A DNA stretch of 64,000 bases from Gammaproteobacteria bacterium (GTDB lineage: Bacteria; Pseudomonadota; Gammaproteobacteria; JAJPIJ01): assembly GCA_021324815.1 (NCBI GenBank), contig JAJPIJ010000013.1, positions 1-64,000 on the forward strand, given 5' to 3'. Below are positions 29,921-38,963 of the stretch, piece by piece. Every line of letters begins with the position of its first letter. The stretch's first letter is position 1. The position numbers and the translations under genes are program-made. The notes beneath the pieces were generated by a model. It did not search any database, was not told where the DNA came from, and worked only from the letters and a program-made list of their open reading frames with translations.

Positions 29921-30343
29921 TCAACGCCCCGCAAGCCTGGCGTTCAGAAGTTCATGGAGGGACATGCCCGCCAGCATCGCCATGACGAAGATCAGCGCCT
30001 GGCCCTGCAGCCGGCCCAGTGACACCAGCGCCGGACCGGGACAGAGGCCGGCCAGCCCCCAGCCCACGCCGAAGACGAGATTTCCGAGAATGAGGCGCCA
30101 ATCGATTTTCCCGGCGGGAGCCGGCGGCGTTTTCACGCCGATGAGACTGACGCCGCGCCGCCTCGCCAGGCGGAACGGGAGGAATGCCACGAAAATCGCA
30201 CCGCCCATCACGAACGCCAGCGACGGGTCCCAGCGGCCGGTGAGATCGAGAAAGCCAATCACCTTGGAGGGATCGGTCATGCCCGACACGATCAGCCCCA
30301 CGCCGAAAACCAGCGCCGTCAGGAACGCGGTGAGCAGACCCAT
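29921..30343 (-). CDS. YeeE/YedE-type half-transporter (DUF6691 family)
   Basis: A 140-residue membrane protein with four hydrophobic segments and the conserved cysteine in WGLAGLCPGPALVSLG. This family pairs with a second half-protein to form a YeeE/YedE (thiosulfate transporter TsuA) equivalent. GAGGAGG precedes ATG 30343. It is the last gene of the five-gene minus-strand unit that begins with the BON protein, 11 bases after its partner. Confidence 0.85.
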   Translation of the reverse strand: MGLLTAFLTALVFGVGLIVSGMTDPSKVIGFLDLTGRWDPSLAFVMGGAIFVAFLPFRLARRRGVSLIGVKTPPAPAGKIDWRLILGNLVFGVGWGLAGLCPGPALVSLGRLQGQALIFVMAMLAGMSLHELLNARLAGR

Positions 30344-30354
30344 TGTTTTCCTCC

Positions 30355-30786
30355 TCACGCCAGCAGGTGTCTGGCGACATACACCGTGATCACGCCCGCC
30401 AGCATGAAGATCGCGGTGGCGGCGAATGATCGCGGCGACAGGCGTGACAGGCCGCACACGCCGTGGACGCTGGTGCACCCGGAACCCAGACGCGTGCCGA
30501 AGCCGACCAGCGACCCGGCGATGCCCAGCGTGATCCAGCCCGCATGAATTTGTGGAGTCGCCGCCGGCAGCAGCAGGCGATGCAGCCACGGCGCCAGCAG
30601 CAATCCCGCGACGAACAGGACGCGCCAGGCGACATCACCGGGCCGCGGACGGATGAGTCCGCCGACGATGCCGCTGATGCCGGCAATCCTGCCGTTGACG
30701 AGGATGAGCGCTCCCGCCGCCAGGCCGATCAACACGCCGCCGATGAGCGACGACCCTGGAGTAAAGTGATCCCAGTCGATCGTCAT
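30355..30786 (-). CDS. YeeE/YedE-type half-transporter (thiosulfate/sulfur-compound uptake)
   Basis: A 143-residue membrane protein with four spans and two conserved cysteines in [19 protein letters not shown], the signature of YeeE/YedE transporters, where such cysteines relay thiosulfate. With the following gene it forms a split version of TsuA. ATG 30786 lies 14 bases after the reductase-rhodanese gene, suggesting that imported sulfane sulfur is handed to that enzyme. Confidence 0.88.
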   Translation of the reverse strand: MTIDWDHFTPGSSLIGGVLIGLAAGALILVNGRIAGISGIVGGLIRPRPGDVAWRVLFVAGLLLAPWLHRLLLPAATPQIHAGWITLGIAGSLVGFGTRLGSGCTSVHGVCGLSRLSPRSFAATAIFMLAGVITVYVARHLLA

Positions 30787-30800
30787 GGAAACGCCGCCCG

Positions 30801-32531
30801 CTACGCGGCGCAGGCGGTGACCGCCTGCTCCGCCATCCGTTCCTCGGCGTGCGGCACGAACGGCACGCCGGGCCGGCCCGTGCACAGCGGCGTGCGGTGG
30901 TGGCTGCAAAACGTCTTCGAGCCGCCCGCAAGCCACTTCACCTGCTTGAAGCCGGACTGCACCAGCACGCGGTAGGCCAGATAACTGCGGAATCCAACGC
31001 GGCAGTACAGCAGGAGCGGCTGCAGGCGCGGCAGTTCATCCAGCCGGCCGCGCAGTTCGCCAAGCGGGATGTTGATGGCGTCGGGGATGTGCCAGGCGTC
31101 GTATTCGAGCGCGCTGCGCACGTCGATGATGACGGCGTCGTCGGCGATCGCGGGATAATCCTCCGCGTACCACAGTTCGATGTCGCCGCGCAACAGGTTG
31201 GCGGCCACGAACCCCGCCATGTTGACCGGGTCCCTGGCGGCGCCGTACGGCGGCGCGTAGGCGAGCTCGAGATGTTCAAGATCGTACACCGTCATGCCGG
31301 CGCGGATCGCGGTGGCCAGCACGTCGACGCGCTTGTCGACGCCGTCGTAGCCCACGACCTGCGCGCCGAGGAGACGGCCGTCCTGCGGCGTGAACAGCAG
31401 CTTCAACTGCATCGGCGCCGTCCCGGGATAGTAGCTGGCGTGGCCCGAGGGGTGGACATATATTTTTCGGAAGGGCCGGTTCAGGCGGCGCAGGGTTTTT
31501 TCATTGGCGCCGGTGCCGCCGCCGGTCATTTCGAAGACCTTGAGCACGGCGGTCCCCTGCGTCCGGCCGTACCGGCTGAGCCGTCCGAAGATATTGTCGG
31601 CGGCGACCCGTCCCTGCCGGTTGCCGGGTCCGGCCAGCGGCACCAGCGACGGCTCGCCGGTCACCGCGTCAATCACCTCCACGGCGTCGCCGGCGGCGTA
31701 GATGAGCGGGTCGGACGTCTGCATGCGGTCATTGACGGCGATGCCCCCGCGCGGGCCGAGGTTCAGGCCCGCCGCCTGCGCCAGCTGCACGTCCGGCCGC
31801 ACGCCCACGCCCAGCACGACCAGATCGGCGATCAGACGCTCGTTCGTGCCCAGGGTCACCCCCACGCGGCCGCCTTGATCGACGAATTCAATCGCCGGGG
31901 AGCCCAGATGCAGCCGCACGCCGTGGTATTCCAGGTGATACTGGAGATCGCGCGCCATCTCCGGATCGAACGGCGGCATGATCTGATCCTGCATTTCGAC
32001 GAGGCTGACCTGCAGGTCGCGCCGGCGGAGATTCTCGGCGACCTCGATGCCGATGTAGCCGCCGCCGATGACGACGGCGGTCTTCGCGCCGGCGTCCACC
32101 ACCGTCTTGATGGCATCCATGTCCTCGATGTTGCGCAGGACGAGAATCCGCGGATGACGGACACCGGGAATGTCGGGCCGGATCGGATTCGCGCCCGGGC
32201 ACAACACCAGCCGTTCGTAGGTTTCGCGATAAGACTGGCCGGTGGCCAGCTCCTTCACGTCGATGAAGCGCTCCTCGCGGTGAATCGCCGTGACCTCATG
32301 GCCGGTGCGGACGTCCAGGTTCAGGGTCTCGGCGAGCGTTTGCGGCGTATGCAACAACAAATCCCCGCGATCGCGTATCGTTCCGCCGATGTGATAGGGC
32401 AGTCCGCAGTTGGCGAAGGAAACGTACCGGCTGCGCTCCAGCACGACGATTTCGGCCTTCTCGCTCAGGCGCCGCGCCCGCGCGGCAGCGGACATGCCGG
32501 CGGCGACACCACCGACAACCACGATTTTCAT
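30801..32531 (-). CDS. FAD/NAD(P)H CoA-disulfide/persulfide reductase with C-terminal rhodanese domain
   Basis: A 576-residue flavoprotein. The N-terminal FAD motif [18 protein letters not shown] leads to the active-site C42 in [12 protein letters not shown]. An NAD motif [18 protein letters not shown] and the GDAVEV FAD site follow, then a dimerisation domain and a rhodanese domain from about residue 465 with the catalytic Cys in [11 protein letters not shown]. This layout matches CoA-disulfide reductase fusions such as NADH-dependent persulfide reductases. A short extra C-terminal tail has more Cys/His ([12 protein letters not shown]). It probably reduces persulfides or CoA-polysulfides. 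Confidence 0.9.
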   Translation of the reverse strand: MKIVVVGGVAAGMSAAARARRLSEKAEIVVLERSRYVSFANCGLPYHIGGTIRDRGDLLLHTPQTLAETLNLDVRTGHEVTAIHREERFIDVKELATGQSYRETYERLVLCPGANPIRPDIPGVRHPRILVLRNIEDMDAIKTVVDAGAKTAVVIGGGYIGIEVAENLRRRDLQVSLVEMQDQIMPPFDPEMARDLQYHLEYHGVRLHLGSPAIEFVDQGGRVGVTLGTNERLIADLVVLGVGVRPDVQLAQAAGLNLGPRGGIAVNDRMQTSDPLIYAAGDAVEVIDAVTGEPSLVPLAGPGNRQGRVAADNIFGRLSRYGRTQGTAVLKVFEMTGGGTGANEKTLRRLNRPFRKIYVHPSGHASYYPGTAPMQLKLLFTPQDGRLLGAQVVGYDGVDKRVDVLATAIRAGMTVYDLEHLELAYAPPYGAARDPVNMAGFVAANLLRGDIELWYAEDYPAIADDAVIIDVRSALEYDAWHIPDAINIPLGELRGRLDELPRLQPLLLYCRVGFRSYLAYRVLVQSGFKQVKWLAGGSKTFCSHHRTPLCTGRPGVPFVPHAEERMAEQAVTACAA

Positions 32532-32541
32532 GACGGGCGAC

Positions 32542-32733
32542 CTAGCTCTTTTCGGTCCCGCAGGTGTTCAACCCCAGCGCCTTGTACGCCGGGCACCAGC
32601 CGACGAGGCCGGTGACGAGCGGAATCAGCCCGACGGCGCCCCACCAGCTGCCGTACATGACGCCGGCGAGGATCAGCGCGGCGCCGGCGACGATGCGGAT
32701 GATTTTCTCGGTGCGTCCGACATTGCATTGCAT
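32542..32733 (-). CDS. Small DUF2892-type membrane protein
   Basis: A 63-residue protein with two short hydrophobic segments and conserved cysteines (MQCNVG, GWCPAYKALGLNTCG), typical of DUF2892 proteins that often sit beside rhodanese and sulfur-transfer genes. GGGAGG precedes ATG 32733. It is 10 bases before the persulfide reductase and 34 bases after the BON gene. Confidence 0.88.
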   Translation of the reverse strand: MQCNVGRTEKIIRIVAGAALILAGVMYGSWWGAVGLIPLVTGLVGWCPAYKALGLNTCGTEKS

Positions 32734-32767
32734 GGCTTTGTCCTCCCGGGGCCTGGCGCCCCCTCGG

Positions 32768-33421
32768 TTAGGAAACACTGATGTGATCCTCGACGGCCAC
32801 GACGCCGGGCACCGACCACGCCGCTCTTCTCGCGGCCTCGCGCTCGGGCCAGCTGTGCACCCGGCCGCGGAGGGTGACCCTGCCGTCGGTCACGTCGATG
32901 ACGACGCCGCCGGCCTCGAGATCGGCGGCGCGCTCGAAGGCGGCGCGGATTTTGGCGCGCACGTCGGTGACGGTGACGCGCGGCCGGATCTGGATGTTGT
33001 TGATCACCGCCTTCACGCCGCCGAGCCTGCGCACGTCATTCTCCGCCGCCGCGCGCTGGTATTCGTATTCTACCTCGCCCGACAGCGTGATTACGCCGTG
33101 TTCCACCTTGACGGACGGCATGGTGGTCTGGGACAGCGAAATGTCCCAGCCCAGGATCTTGACCGCGCGCGCGGCGATTTCGTCGTCCGCCGTTTTTTTA
33201 TGGGGTGGGAGGCGCACCTCGAGTTCCTGGGCCAGCGCCTTCACCCCCCTCACACGTCGCACGATTTGCTCGGCGGCGCATTTCTCGGCGAAGCTTTCGA
33301 CGTGGCCGGTCAGGGTGACGACGCCGCCGTTCGCGCTGACGCCGATGTGGGCGGCGTTCACGCTCGGGTCGAGCTCCAGTTCGTCGATGACGCGCTGCTG
33401 CAGATCCAGGTCTTCCGACAT
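32768..33421 (-). CDS. Triple BON-domain protein
   Basis: A 217-residue protein made of three consecutive BON domains (about residues 8-75, 80-147 and 150-216), each with the GVxTLxGxV strand (GVVTLTGHV, GVITLSGEV, GRVTLRGRV). There is no signal peptide, so it is likely cytoplasmic. BON domains bind membranes or ligands in OsmY-like stress proteins. GGAG precedes ATG 33421. It is the first gene of the sulfur operon, with a perfect FNR box 57 bases upstream. Confidence 0.88.
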   Translation of the reverse strand: MSEDLDLQQRVIDELELDPSVNAAHIGVSANGGVVTLTGHVESFAEKCAAEQIVRRVRGVKALAQELEVRLPPHKKTADDEIAARAVKILGWDISLSQTTMPSVKVEHGVITLSGEVEYEYQRAAAENDVRRLGGVKAVINNIQIRPRVTVTDVRAKIRAAFERAADLEAGGVVIDVTDGRVTLRGRVHSWPEREAARRAAWSVPGVVAVEDHISVS

Positions 33422-33477
33422 GCTCGTTCTCCGCGGGTTCCTTTTATAAAGCATCGCGCGAAAGCGCCGGGGACGCC

Positions 33478-33491
33478 TTGATCCAGATCAA
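33478..33491 (-). promoter_or_regulatory. FNR/ANR box upstream of the BON-sulfur operon
   Basis: TTGATCCAGATCAA is a perfect match to the FNR consensus TTGAT-N4-ATCAA. It lies in the 99-base spacer between the host-attachment gene stop and the BON start. A TATAAA hexamer (33443-33448, minus strand) follows 29 bp later. That gap is longer than the 21-22 bp of an ideal class II site, so the exact promoter geometry is uncertain. Confidence 0.8.
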
Positions 33492-33520
33492 GGAAGGCGC
33501 GGCCGCGCGCTTCGCTTGAT

Positions 33521-33970
33521 CTACTTCTTCAGAACAGGAAGATGCTCCGCCAATTCCTCCAGCGGCAGCTTGTTCAGATCCTTGGCGATTGCCGCCTTCA
33601 CCTTCTTTTCCGCCGCCGCGCTCAGGTGCCGGCGCAGTTCGCCCAGGGCATGGGGCGGCGCGAAAAGGATCAGGGCATCGTATGATTTTTGGGCGCCGGC
33701 GTCGTTGAGACGGGTCGCGACACGCCTGAGAAAGGCATCCATGTTCTTGCGATGAAGGTCTTGGCGCGGCTGTATGGCGTGGCGGGTGACGTCCCGGCTC
33801 TCCTGGACCCGGCCGGGCCGATCCGAGCCGAGTTCACGCGACGGCAGGTGGGTCTCGGGGGCTGCCAGCTGCAGGATCACCTCGAAGCCGCGATCCTCCG
33901 CCCTGCGCCTGACGATGCGCGCCCGGCTGCCGTCCGCCATGACAATCCACGTGGTTTGCTGTCGCGCCAT
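33521..33970 (-). CDS. Host attachment family protein
   Basis: A 149-residue soluble protein. It begins WIVMADGSRARIVRR and has the ALILFAPPHALGELRRHL core and a C-terminal KDLNKLPLEELAEHL, typical of the family annotated as required for attachment to host cells. In free-living bacteria the biochemical role is unknown. GGAGGGAAATTT precedes ATG 33970. A class II-type FNR promoter lies upstream, with its -10 AATAAT at 34029-34034, 21 bp from the box at 34056. Confidence 0.85.
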   Translation of the reverse strand: MARQQTTWIVMADGSRARIVRRRAEDRGFEVILQLAAPETHLPSRELGSDRPGRVQESRDVTRHAIQPRQDLHRKNMDAFLRRVATRLNDAGAQKSYDALILFAPPHALGELRRHLSAAAEKKVKAAIAKDLNKLPLEELAEHLPVLKK

Positions 33971-34055
33971 AAATTTCCCTCCATCGCTCATACGACCCGT
34001 GACGCACGCCGGCGACTCCCAGGCCGCCATTATTTATCCGGCCCGCATCCGTCAC

Positions 34056-34069
34056 TTGATCTGGATCAA
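34056..34069. promoter_or_regulatory. FNR/ANR box between host-attachment and phasin genes
   Basis: TTGATCTGGATCAA is a perfect FNR palindrome in the divergent spacer. On the minus strand a good -10 (AATAAT, 34029-34034) sits 21 bp away, near the ideal class II geometry. On the plus strand a weaker TATGAC (34097-34102) lies 27 bp away. It could therefore control both the host-attachment gene and phasin-phaC. Confidence 0.85.
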
Positions 34070-34207
34070 TGTGGAACACCCGGCGCCATGATTGACTATG
34101 ACATGACTTCCCGTGCCCAGGAAAGCCGGACGTGGCGCGCCGGGAGCGCGGGCGGCGTGCGCAATTGATGATTGATGCACCTGCATTCAATCGAGGAGCG
34201 ATGCACG

Positions 34208-34756
34208 ATGAAAGCCAACATGCCTTTTTTCAACCACTACCGCGGCGGCTTGCGGGTCATGCTCGAGACGATGAAACTCCCGCTGATGGAGGCAAAACGC
34301 CTCCACGCCCGCCAATTGAAGACCCTCACGGAGGCGCTGTCGGATTACGAGGCGGGGTTGAAACAGATCGCCGACGCCGCCACCGTGGAGGAATTGATCG
34401 GGATTCAGGCCGAGCTGGCGCGCGCCCTGGCCAGGGAAGCGCTGCTTTACTGGAGCGGGTTTTGCGAAACCTCGGAGCAGGGTCCGCTGGGCGCCCTCAT
34501 GCGATTGCAGGGCAAGATCATGCAGACGGGCGAGGGCTTCCGGGACATGATGGGAATGACGCCGGGCGCCCTGGAGCCGCTGATGTCGTTGTGGAAATCG
34601 GCGGCCGATATCTTCTGCGATGCCTGCGCCATCACCTCCAGGGCGGCGGCGGACGCCGCGCGCCTGGCGACCGACCAGGCGGAACTTGCCACCCTGGCCG
34701 TTCCGGAGGAGGGCGCAACCAGGGAAGGCAGGCGCGGCAAGGCCAGGGCGGCGTGA
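34208..34756 (+). CDS. Phasin family protein
   Basis: A 182-residue amphipathic helical protein lacking signal peptide and membrane spans, beginning FFNHYRGGLRVMLETMKLPLMEAKRLHARQL. The helix-rich pattern and its position 6 bases before phaC identify it as a granule-associated phasin-like protein. GAGGAG precedes ATG 34208. It probably coats polyhydroxyalkanoate granules and moderates PhaC activity. Confidence 0.85.
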   Translation: MKANMPFFNHYRGGLRVMLETMKLPLMEAKRLHARQLKTLTEALSDYEAGLKQIADAATVEELIGIQAELARALAREALLYWSGFCETSEQGPLGALMRLQGKIMQTGEGFRDMMGMTPGALEPLMSLWKSAADIFCDACAITSRAAADAARLATDQAELATLAVPEEGATREGRRGKARAA

Positions 34757-34762
34757 TTCCCC

Positions 34763-36616
34763 ATGCCTGAAACGCGGGAGGCAAAGGTCCGTTCCCTGGC
34801 GCGGGAGACGCCCCCCGCAGCAGGCGTTGCACCGCCTCCCGCCCCTCCGAGGGACATCATCAACCTCTTCGAGGCGCTGCCCGAACCCACCAACGAGGAG
34901 GCGCGCCAGCATGACGCGCTGCTGAACGCCGCGCTGGGGCGGCTGACGCAGGGCATCTCACCCCATGCCCTGATGCTGGCGTGGCTGGACTGGTTCGCCC
35001 ACCTGACCACGTCGCCCGGCAAGCAGATGGAGCTGGTGCAGAAGGCCGCGCGAAAAGTAACGCGCCTGGCCCTGTACATGAGTTCCGCCCTTCTCCGCCA
35101 CTGCCCGGAATGCATCGAGCCGCTGCCGCAGGATCACCGTTTTGATCATCCCGACTGGAAGAACTGGCCCTTCAACCTGATTTACCAGTCATTCCTGCTC
35201 ACCCAGCAATGGTGGTGGAACGCCACCACGGAGGTGCGCGGCGTGACCCGGCACCACGAAGACGTGGTCGCCTTCACGGCGCGCCAGTGGCTGGACATGT
35301 TTTCACCGTCCAATTTTCTGCCGACCAACCCGCAGGTGCTGCATGAAACCGCACGCACCGCCGGCATGAACCTCGTGCGCGGCGGACGGAACCTGTGGGA
35401 GGACATGCTGCGGCTGATCGCCAACCGGCCGCCCGCGGGAACCGAGGCGTTCAAGGCCGGCGTGAACCTCGCCGTCACGCCCGGGAAGGTCATCTACCGC
35501 AACCGGCTGATCGAGCTGATCCAATACGCGCCCACCACCGCGGAGGTGCATCCGGAGCCCGTGCTCATCGTGCCCTCCTGGATCATGAAGTACTACATCC
35601 TCGACCTCTCGCCGGACAATTCGCTGGTCCGCCACCTGGTGGACAACGGCCACACGGTGTTCATGATCTCCTGGAAAAACCCCGTCGCCGAGGATCGCGA
35701 TCTGGGCCTCGACAATTATCTGGCGCAGGGCATACGCGCCGCCATCGACACGGTCGCGAAGGTGATGCCCGGGCGCCGGCTCCACGCGCTCGGTTACTGC
35801 CTGGGCGGCACGCTGCTGGCGATATCCGCGGCGGTGCTGGCGCGCGAAAATGACCGCCGCCTCGCCAGCCTCACGCTGCTGGCCTCGGAACTCGATTTCA
35901 CCGAACCCGGCGAACTCGGGCTGTTCATCGATGAGAGCCAGATCGCCTTTCTCGACGACATCATGTGGACGCGCGGCTATCTCGACGGCAAGGAAATGAG
36001 CGGGGCGTTCGCGATGCTCAACTCCAAGGACCTGGTGTGGTCGAAAATGACGCATGACTACCTGATGGGGGCGCGCCGGCCGCTGACCGATCTCATGGCC
36101 TGGAACGCCGACGCGACGCGCCTGCCCTACCGCATGCATAGTGAATACCTGCGCAAGCTCTATCTCGGCAACGAGCTGGCCGAGGGACGCTATGAGGTCG
36201 AGGGCCGGCCGGTGGCGCTGACCGACATCCGCCTGCCCCTGTTCGTGGTGGCCACCGAGCGCGACCATGTGTCGCCGTGGCGCTCGGTATTCAAGGTGCA
36301 CCTGCTGACCGACACCGAGATCACGTTCGCGCTGACCACCGGCGGCCACAACGTCGGCATCGTCAATCCGCCCGTCACGCCCGTCGTCCCGGGTCGCGGT
36401 CATCGCATCGCCACCCGCGCGCACGAGGAGAAATACACCGATCCCGATCTTTGGTTCGAGCGGGCCCGCTGGTGCGAGGGGTCATGGTGGCCGGCCTGGC
36501 TGTCGTGGCTCAAGCGGCATTCCGGCGCGCCCGTGGCCCCGCCGGCGATGGGCGCGCCGGAGGCCGGCCTGCCGCCGCTATACGACGCTCCCGGCCGCTT
36601 TGTCCTCGCCCCCTAA
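34763..36616 (+). CDS. phaC: Poly(3-hydroxyalkanoate) synthase, class I
   Basis: A 617-residue synthase. It has an N-terminal domain with FNLIYQSFLLTQQWWW and PSNFLPTNP, the lipase-like box GYCLGGT with catalytic Cys, the catalytic Asp in ATERDHVSPW and the His in GGHNVGIVNPP. Length and single-gene format (no phaE or phaR) fit class I. It polymerises hydroxyacyl-CoA to PHA granules. It pairs with the phasin gene under the FNR box at 34056. Confidence 0.95.
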   Translation: MPETREAKVRSLARETPPAAGVAPPPAPPRDIINLFEALPEPTNEEARQHDALLNAALGRLTQGISPHALMLAWLDWFAHLTTSPGKQMELVQKAARKVTRLALYMSSALLRHCPECIEPLPQDHRFDHPDWKNWPFNLIYQSFLLTQQWWWNATTEVRGVTRHHEDVVAFTARQWLDMFSPSNFLPTNPQVLHETARTAGMNLVRGGRNLWEDMLRLIANRPPAGTEAFKAGVNLAVTPGKVIYRNRLIELIQYAPTTAEVHPEPVLIVPSWIMKYYILDLSPDNSLVRHLVDNGHTVFMISWKNPVAEDRDLGLDNYLAQGIRAAIDTVAKVMPGRRLHALGYCLGGTLLAISAAVLARENDRRLASLTLLASELDFTEPGELGLFIDESQIAFLDDIMWTRGYLDGKEMSGAFAMLNSKDLVWSKMTHDYLMGARRPLTDLMAWNADATRLPYRMHSEYLRKLYLGNELAEGRYEVEGRPVALTDIRLPLFVVATERDHVSPWRSVFKVHLLTDTEITFALTTGGHNVGIVNPPVTPVVPGRGHRIATRAHEEKYTDPDLWFERARWCEGSWWPAWLSWLKRHSGAPVAPPAMGAPEAGLPPLYDAPGRFVLAP

Positions 36617-36696
36617 TCGCCGACCGCCGACATGCCGGGAACCGTCAAAACATTCGGGCAAAACCCATACCGGATAAATCCAGAATGGAGGTACAC

Positions 36697-38136
36697 ATGA
36701 AATCCACTTTACAGATTATCTCGAAGGCGGGTCAATACATCTGGCTGGCGGTCATGGCCATGGTATTGCTGTGGAGCAACTCCGCAGACGCCGTGCCCAG
36801 CTTCGCCCGCCAGACGGGCATGGCCTGTGCCGCCTGCCATACCGTATTTCCCGAACTCACGCCCTTTGGCAGGCAATTCAAGCTGAATGGCTATGTCATA
36901 TCCAATCTCAAAACCATCAAGGACATTACGTTAAACAAGGAAGACATTCTGGAACTCAACGCGATGCCGCCGATCTCCTTCATGTTCCAGACGTCGGTGA
37001 CGAGCACGAACAAGGCCCTGCCTGATGCCAACATCCCCGGCCACTTGGCGCAGGATGGAACATTCGAATTTCCGCAGCAGGCGAGCATCTTCTTTGCCGG
37101 GGCGATTTCCCCGAAGATCGGAGCATTCGTACAGGCCACCTATAGTAGCGCGAGTGGAACCTTCGGCTTCGACAACACGGACCTCCGATTCGCCGACAAC
37201 CTGTCCAACGAGAACCGGGATTTCGTCTACGGAATAACGTTGAACAACAACCCGACGGTACAGGATGTCTGGAACAGCACGCCCGCATGGGGCTTCCCGT
37301 TTGAAGGTCCCGATGCGGCGCCGACGCCTGCCGCGGCCACCCGCATTGATGGCTCACTGGCCCAGAATGTCGGCGGCGCCAGCGCCTATCTGTGGTGGAA
37401 CAACGCCTTATATGCTGAAGCGGGCGTGTACCGCACCTCGCCCCAGGGATTCCAGAACGGCACTACCGGTGGCAATGGGCCGATTGACAGCAGCGCCGTA
37501 GATCCAATGAATGGCGTCGCTCCCTATTGGCGGCTCGCCTACCAAGCGCAATGGGATCGCCATTCTCTCGAGGTGGGGACTTTCGGGCTTTACGAGGAAG
37601 TGTTTCCGACACATTTGAATCCTGCTCCGCTGGTCCAGGTGGGGGCCAATGGCCCGACAGACAATTTCACCGACGTAGCCGCGGATGCGCAGTATCAGTT
37701 CATCGGTGACGAACATATTTTTACCGTCCTGACGAGCTATATCCATGAGGATCAGGACCTCCATGGCAGCGTCAACAGCGCCATCATCAACGGCCTCACA
37801 CCGCCCAATTCCCACGATACGCTGGAGACCTTCAAGATCACCGGTAATTATTATTACCATCGCAAGTACGGGCTCTCGCTCGGCTACGTCAACACCTGGG
37901 GAACAACCGATACTGCGCTTTATGCGCCGGCGCCGGTGACCGGCAGCAACAACGGCAGTCCTGACAGCGATTATTTCATCGCCCAAGCCACCTATGTGCC
38001 GTGGCTGAACACGAAGTTCGTACTGCAATATACCGCCTACAACAAATTCAACGGCGCCAGTTCGAATTATGATGGCTCGGGGCGGAGCGCGTCGGACAAC
38101 AATACCCTGTATTTCCTGGGCTGGTTCAATTTCTAG
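36697..38136 (+). CDS. Cyc2-like outer-membrane monohaem cytochrome-porin
   Basis: A 479-residue protein with a signal peptide (to about residue 32), a single haem site C44-A-A-C47-H48 inside PSFARQTGMACAACHTVFPE, then LTPFGRQFKLNGY. About 420 residues follow of alternating aromatic-rich strands typical of a beta barrel, ending GWFNF with a terminal Phe. Haem followed by porin is the layout of Cyc2, the outer-membrane iron oxidase of Acidithiobacillus and neutrophilic iron oxidisers. Related cytochromes with this N-terminus lack proven function. GGAGG precedes ATG 36697. A dihaem c4 gene follows. Confidence 0.8.
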   Translation: MKSTLQIISKAGQYIWLAVMAMVLLWSNSADAVPSFARQTGMACAACHTVFPELTPFGRQFKLNGYVISNLKTIKDITLNKEDILELNAMPPISFMFQTSVTSTNKALPDANIPGHLAQDGTFEFPQQASIFFAGAISPKIGAFVQATYSSASGTFGFDNTDLRFADNLSNENRDFVYGITLNNNPTVQDVWNSTPAWGFPFEGPDAAPTPAAATRIDGSLAQNVGGASAYLWWNNALYAEAGVYRTSPQGFQNGTTGGNGPIDSSAVDPMNGVAPYWRLAYQAQWDRHSLEVGTFGLYEEVFPTHLNPAPLVQVGANGPTDNFTDVAADAQYQFIGDEHIFTVLTSYIHEDQDLHGSVNSAIINGLTPPNSHDTLETFKITGNYYYHRKYGLSLGYVNTWGTTDTALYAPAPVTGSNNGSPDSDYFIAQATYVPWLNTKFVLQYTAYNKFNGASSNYDGSGRSASDNNTLYFLGWFNF

Positions 38137-38221
38137 CCATGTCCGGGATTCAGAGGAACGCGGCCGCGAGGGACAAAATGCCGGGGCTTTGCCCGGTCGA
38201 CAACCTTAGGGGAGTAAAACG

Positions 38222-38926
38222 ATGAACCGACTATTCTCGATGGCAGTCCTGTTCCCTCTGGTGACCACCTCCGTTCTGGCGGCGGGCCCCGAAACGCACG
38301 AAAACCAGCCAACCACGGGGGAACAGGCCGCGGCCCTCACCAAGATACAGCAGACGGCGCCCTCCGAAGAACAAATCACTCCCGAATTGAAAGACGCGGC
38401 GGCAAAGCTGGCGGCGCAGGAATGCGCCTTGTGCCATGGAAGAAGCGGACAAAGCATATCGCCCACCTTTCCCCGCCTGGCCGGCCAGCGTGCGGAGTAC
38501 ATCGAGGCGCAACTGAAGGCCTTTCGTGACGCGACCCGCAAGGATCCGGATGCGCAAGCCTACATGTGGGGGATGGCGTCGCAGTTGACCGATCCCATAA
38601 TAGAAGCCTTGGGACATTATTATGAGCAACTCAAGCCGGTGGCGCCCAATCCCGTGGATTCCAGGCAGGTGGCGGCGGGGAAGGAAATATTCGAACGGGG
38701 GATCCCGGCCCAAAACGTACCCGCATGCCAGACCTGCCACATGGCCCAGGCACAGGGCGCCGGCCTGTTTCCTCGTCTCGCCGGGCAGCACGCCGCCTAT
38801 CTCGTCAAGCAAATGAATTCATTCAAGAACGGCTTGCGCGTCAACCCGGTCATGCAACCGATCATGCAGAGTTTCACCAGTGAACAAATGGAACAGGTCG
38901 CGACCTATCTGGAATCCCTGCCTTGA
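38222..38926 (+). CDS. Dihaem c4-type cytochrome
   Basis: A 234-residue periplasmic protein with a signal peptide and two class I cytochrome domains. The haem sites are C68-A-L-C71-H72 and C169-Q-T-C172-H173. Each is followed by FPRLAGQ, the c4 signature. c4 cytochromes carry electrons to terminal oxidases. Following the Cyc2-like gene, it could be its periplasmic acceptor, as Cyc1 is in Acidithiobacillus. An extra 45-residue linker precedes the first domain. Confidence 0.92.
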   Translation: MNRLFSMAVLFPLVTTSVLAAGPETHENQPTTGEQAAALTKIQQTAPSEEQITPELKDAAAKLAAQECALCHGRSGQSISPTFPRLAGQRAEYIEAQLKAFRDATRKDPDAQAYMWGMASQLTDPIIEALGHYYEQLKPVAPNPVDSRQVAAGKEIFERGIPAQNVPACQTCHMAQAQGAGLFPRLAGQHAAYLVKQMNSFKNGLRVNPVMQPIMQSFTSEQMEQVATYLESLP

Positions 38927-38963
38927 TCCGCCGAAATAAAACGATTGCCCGGAGTCATTGCGC

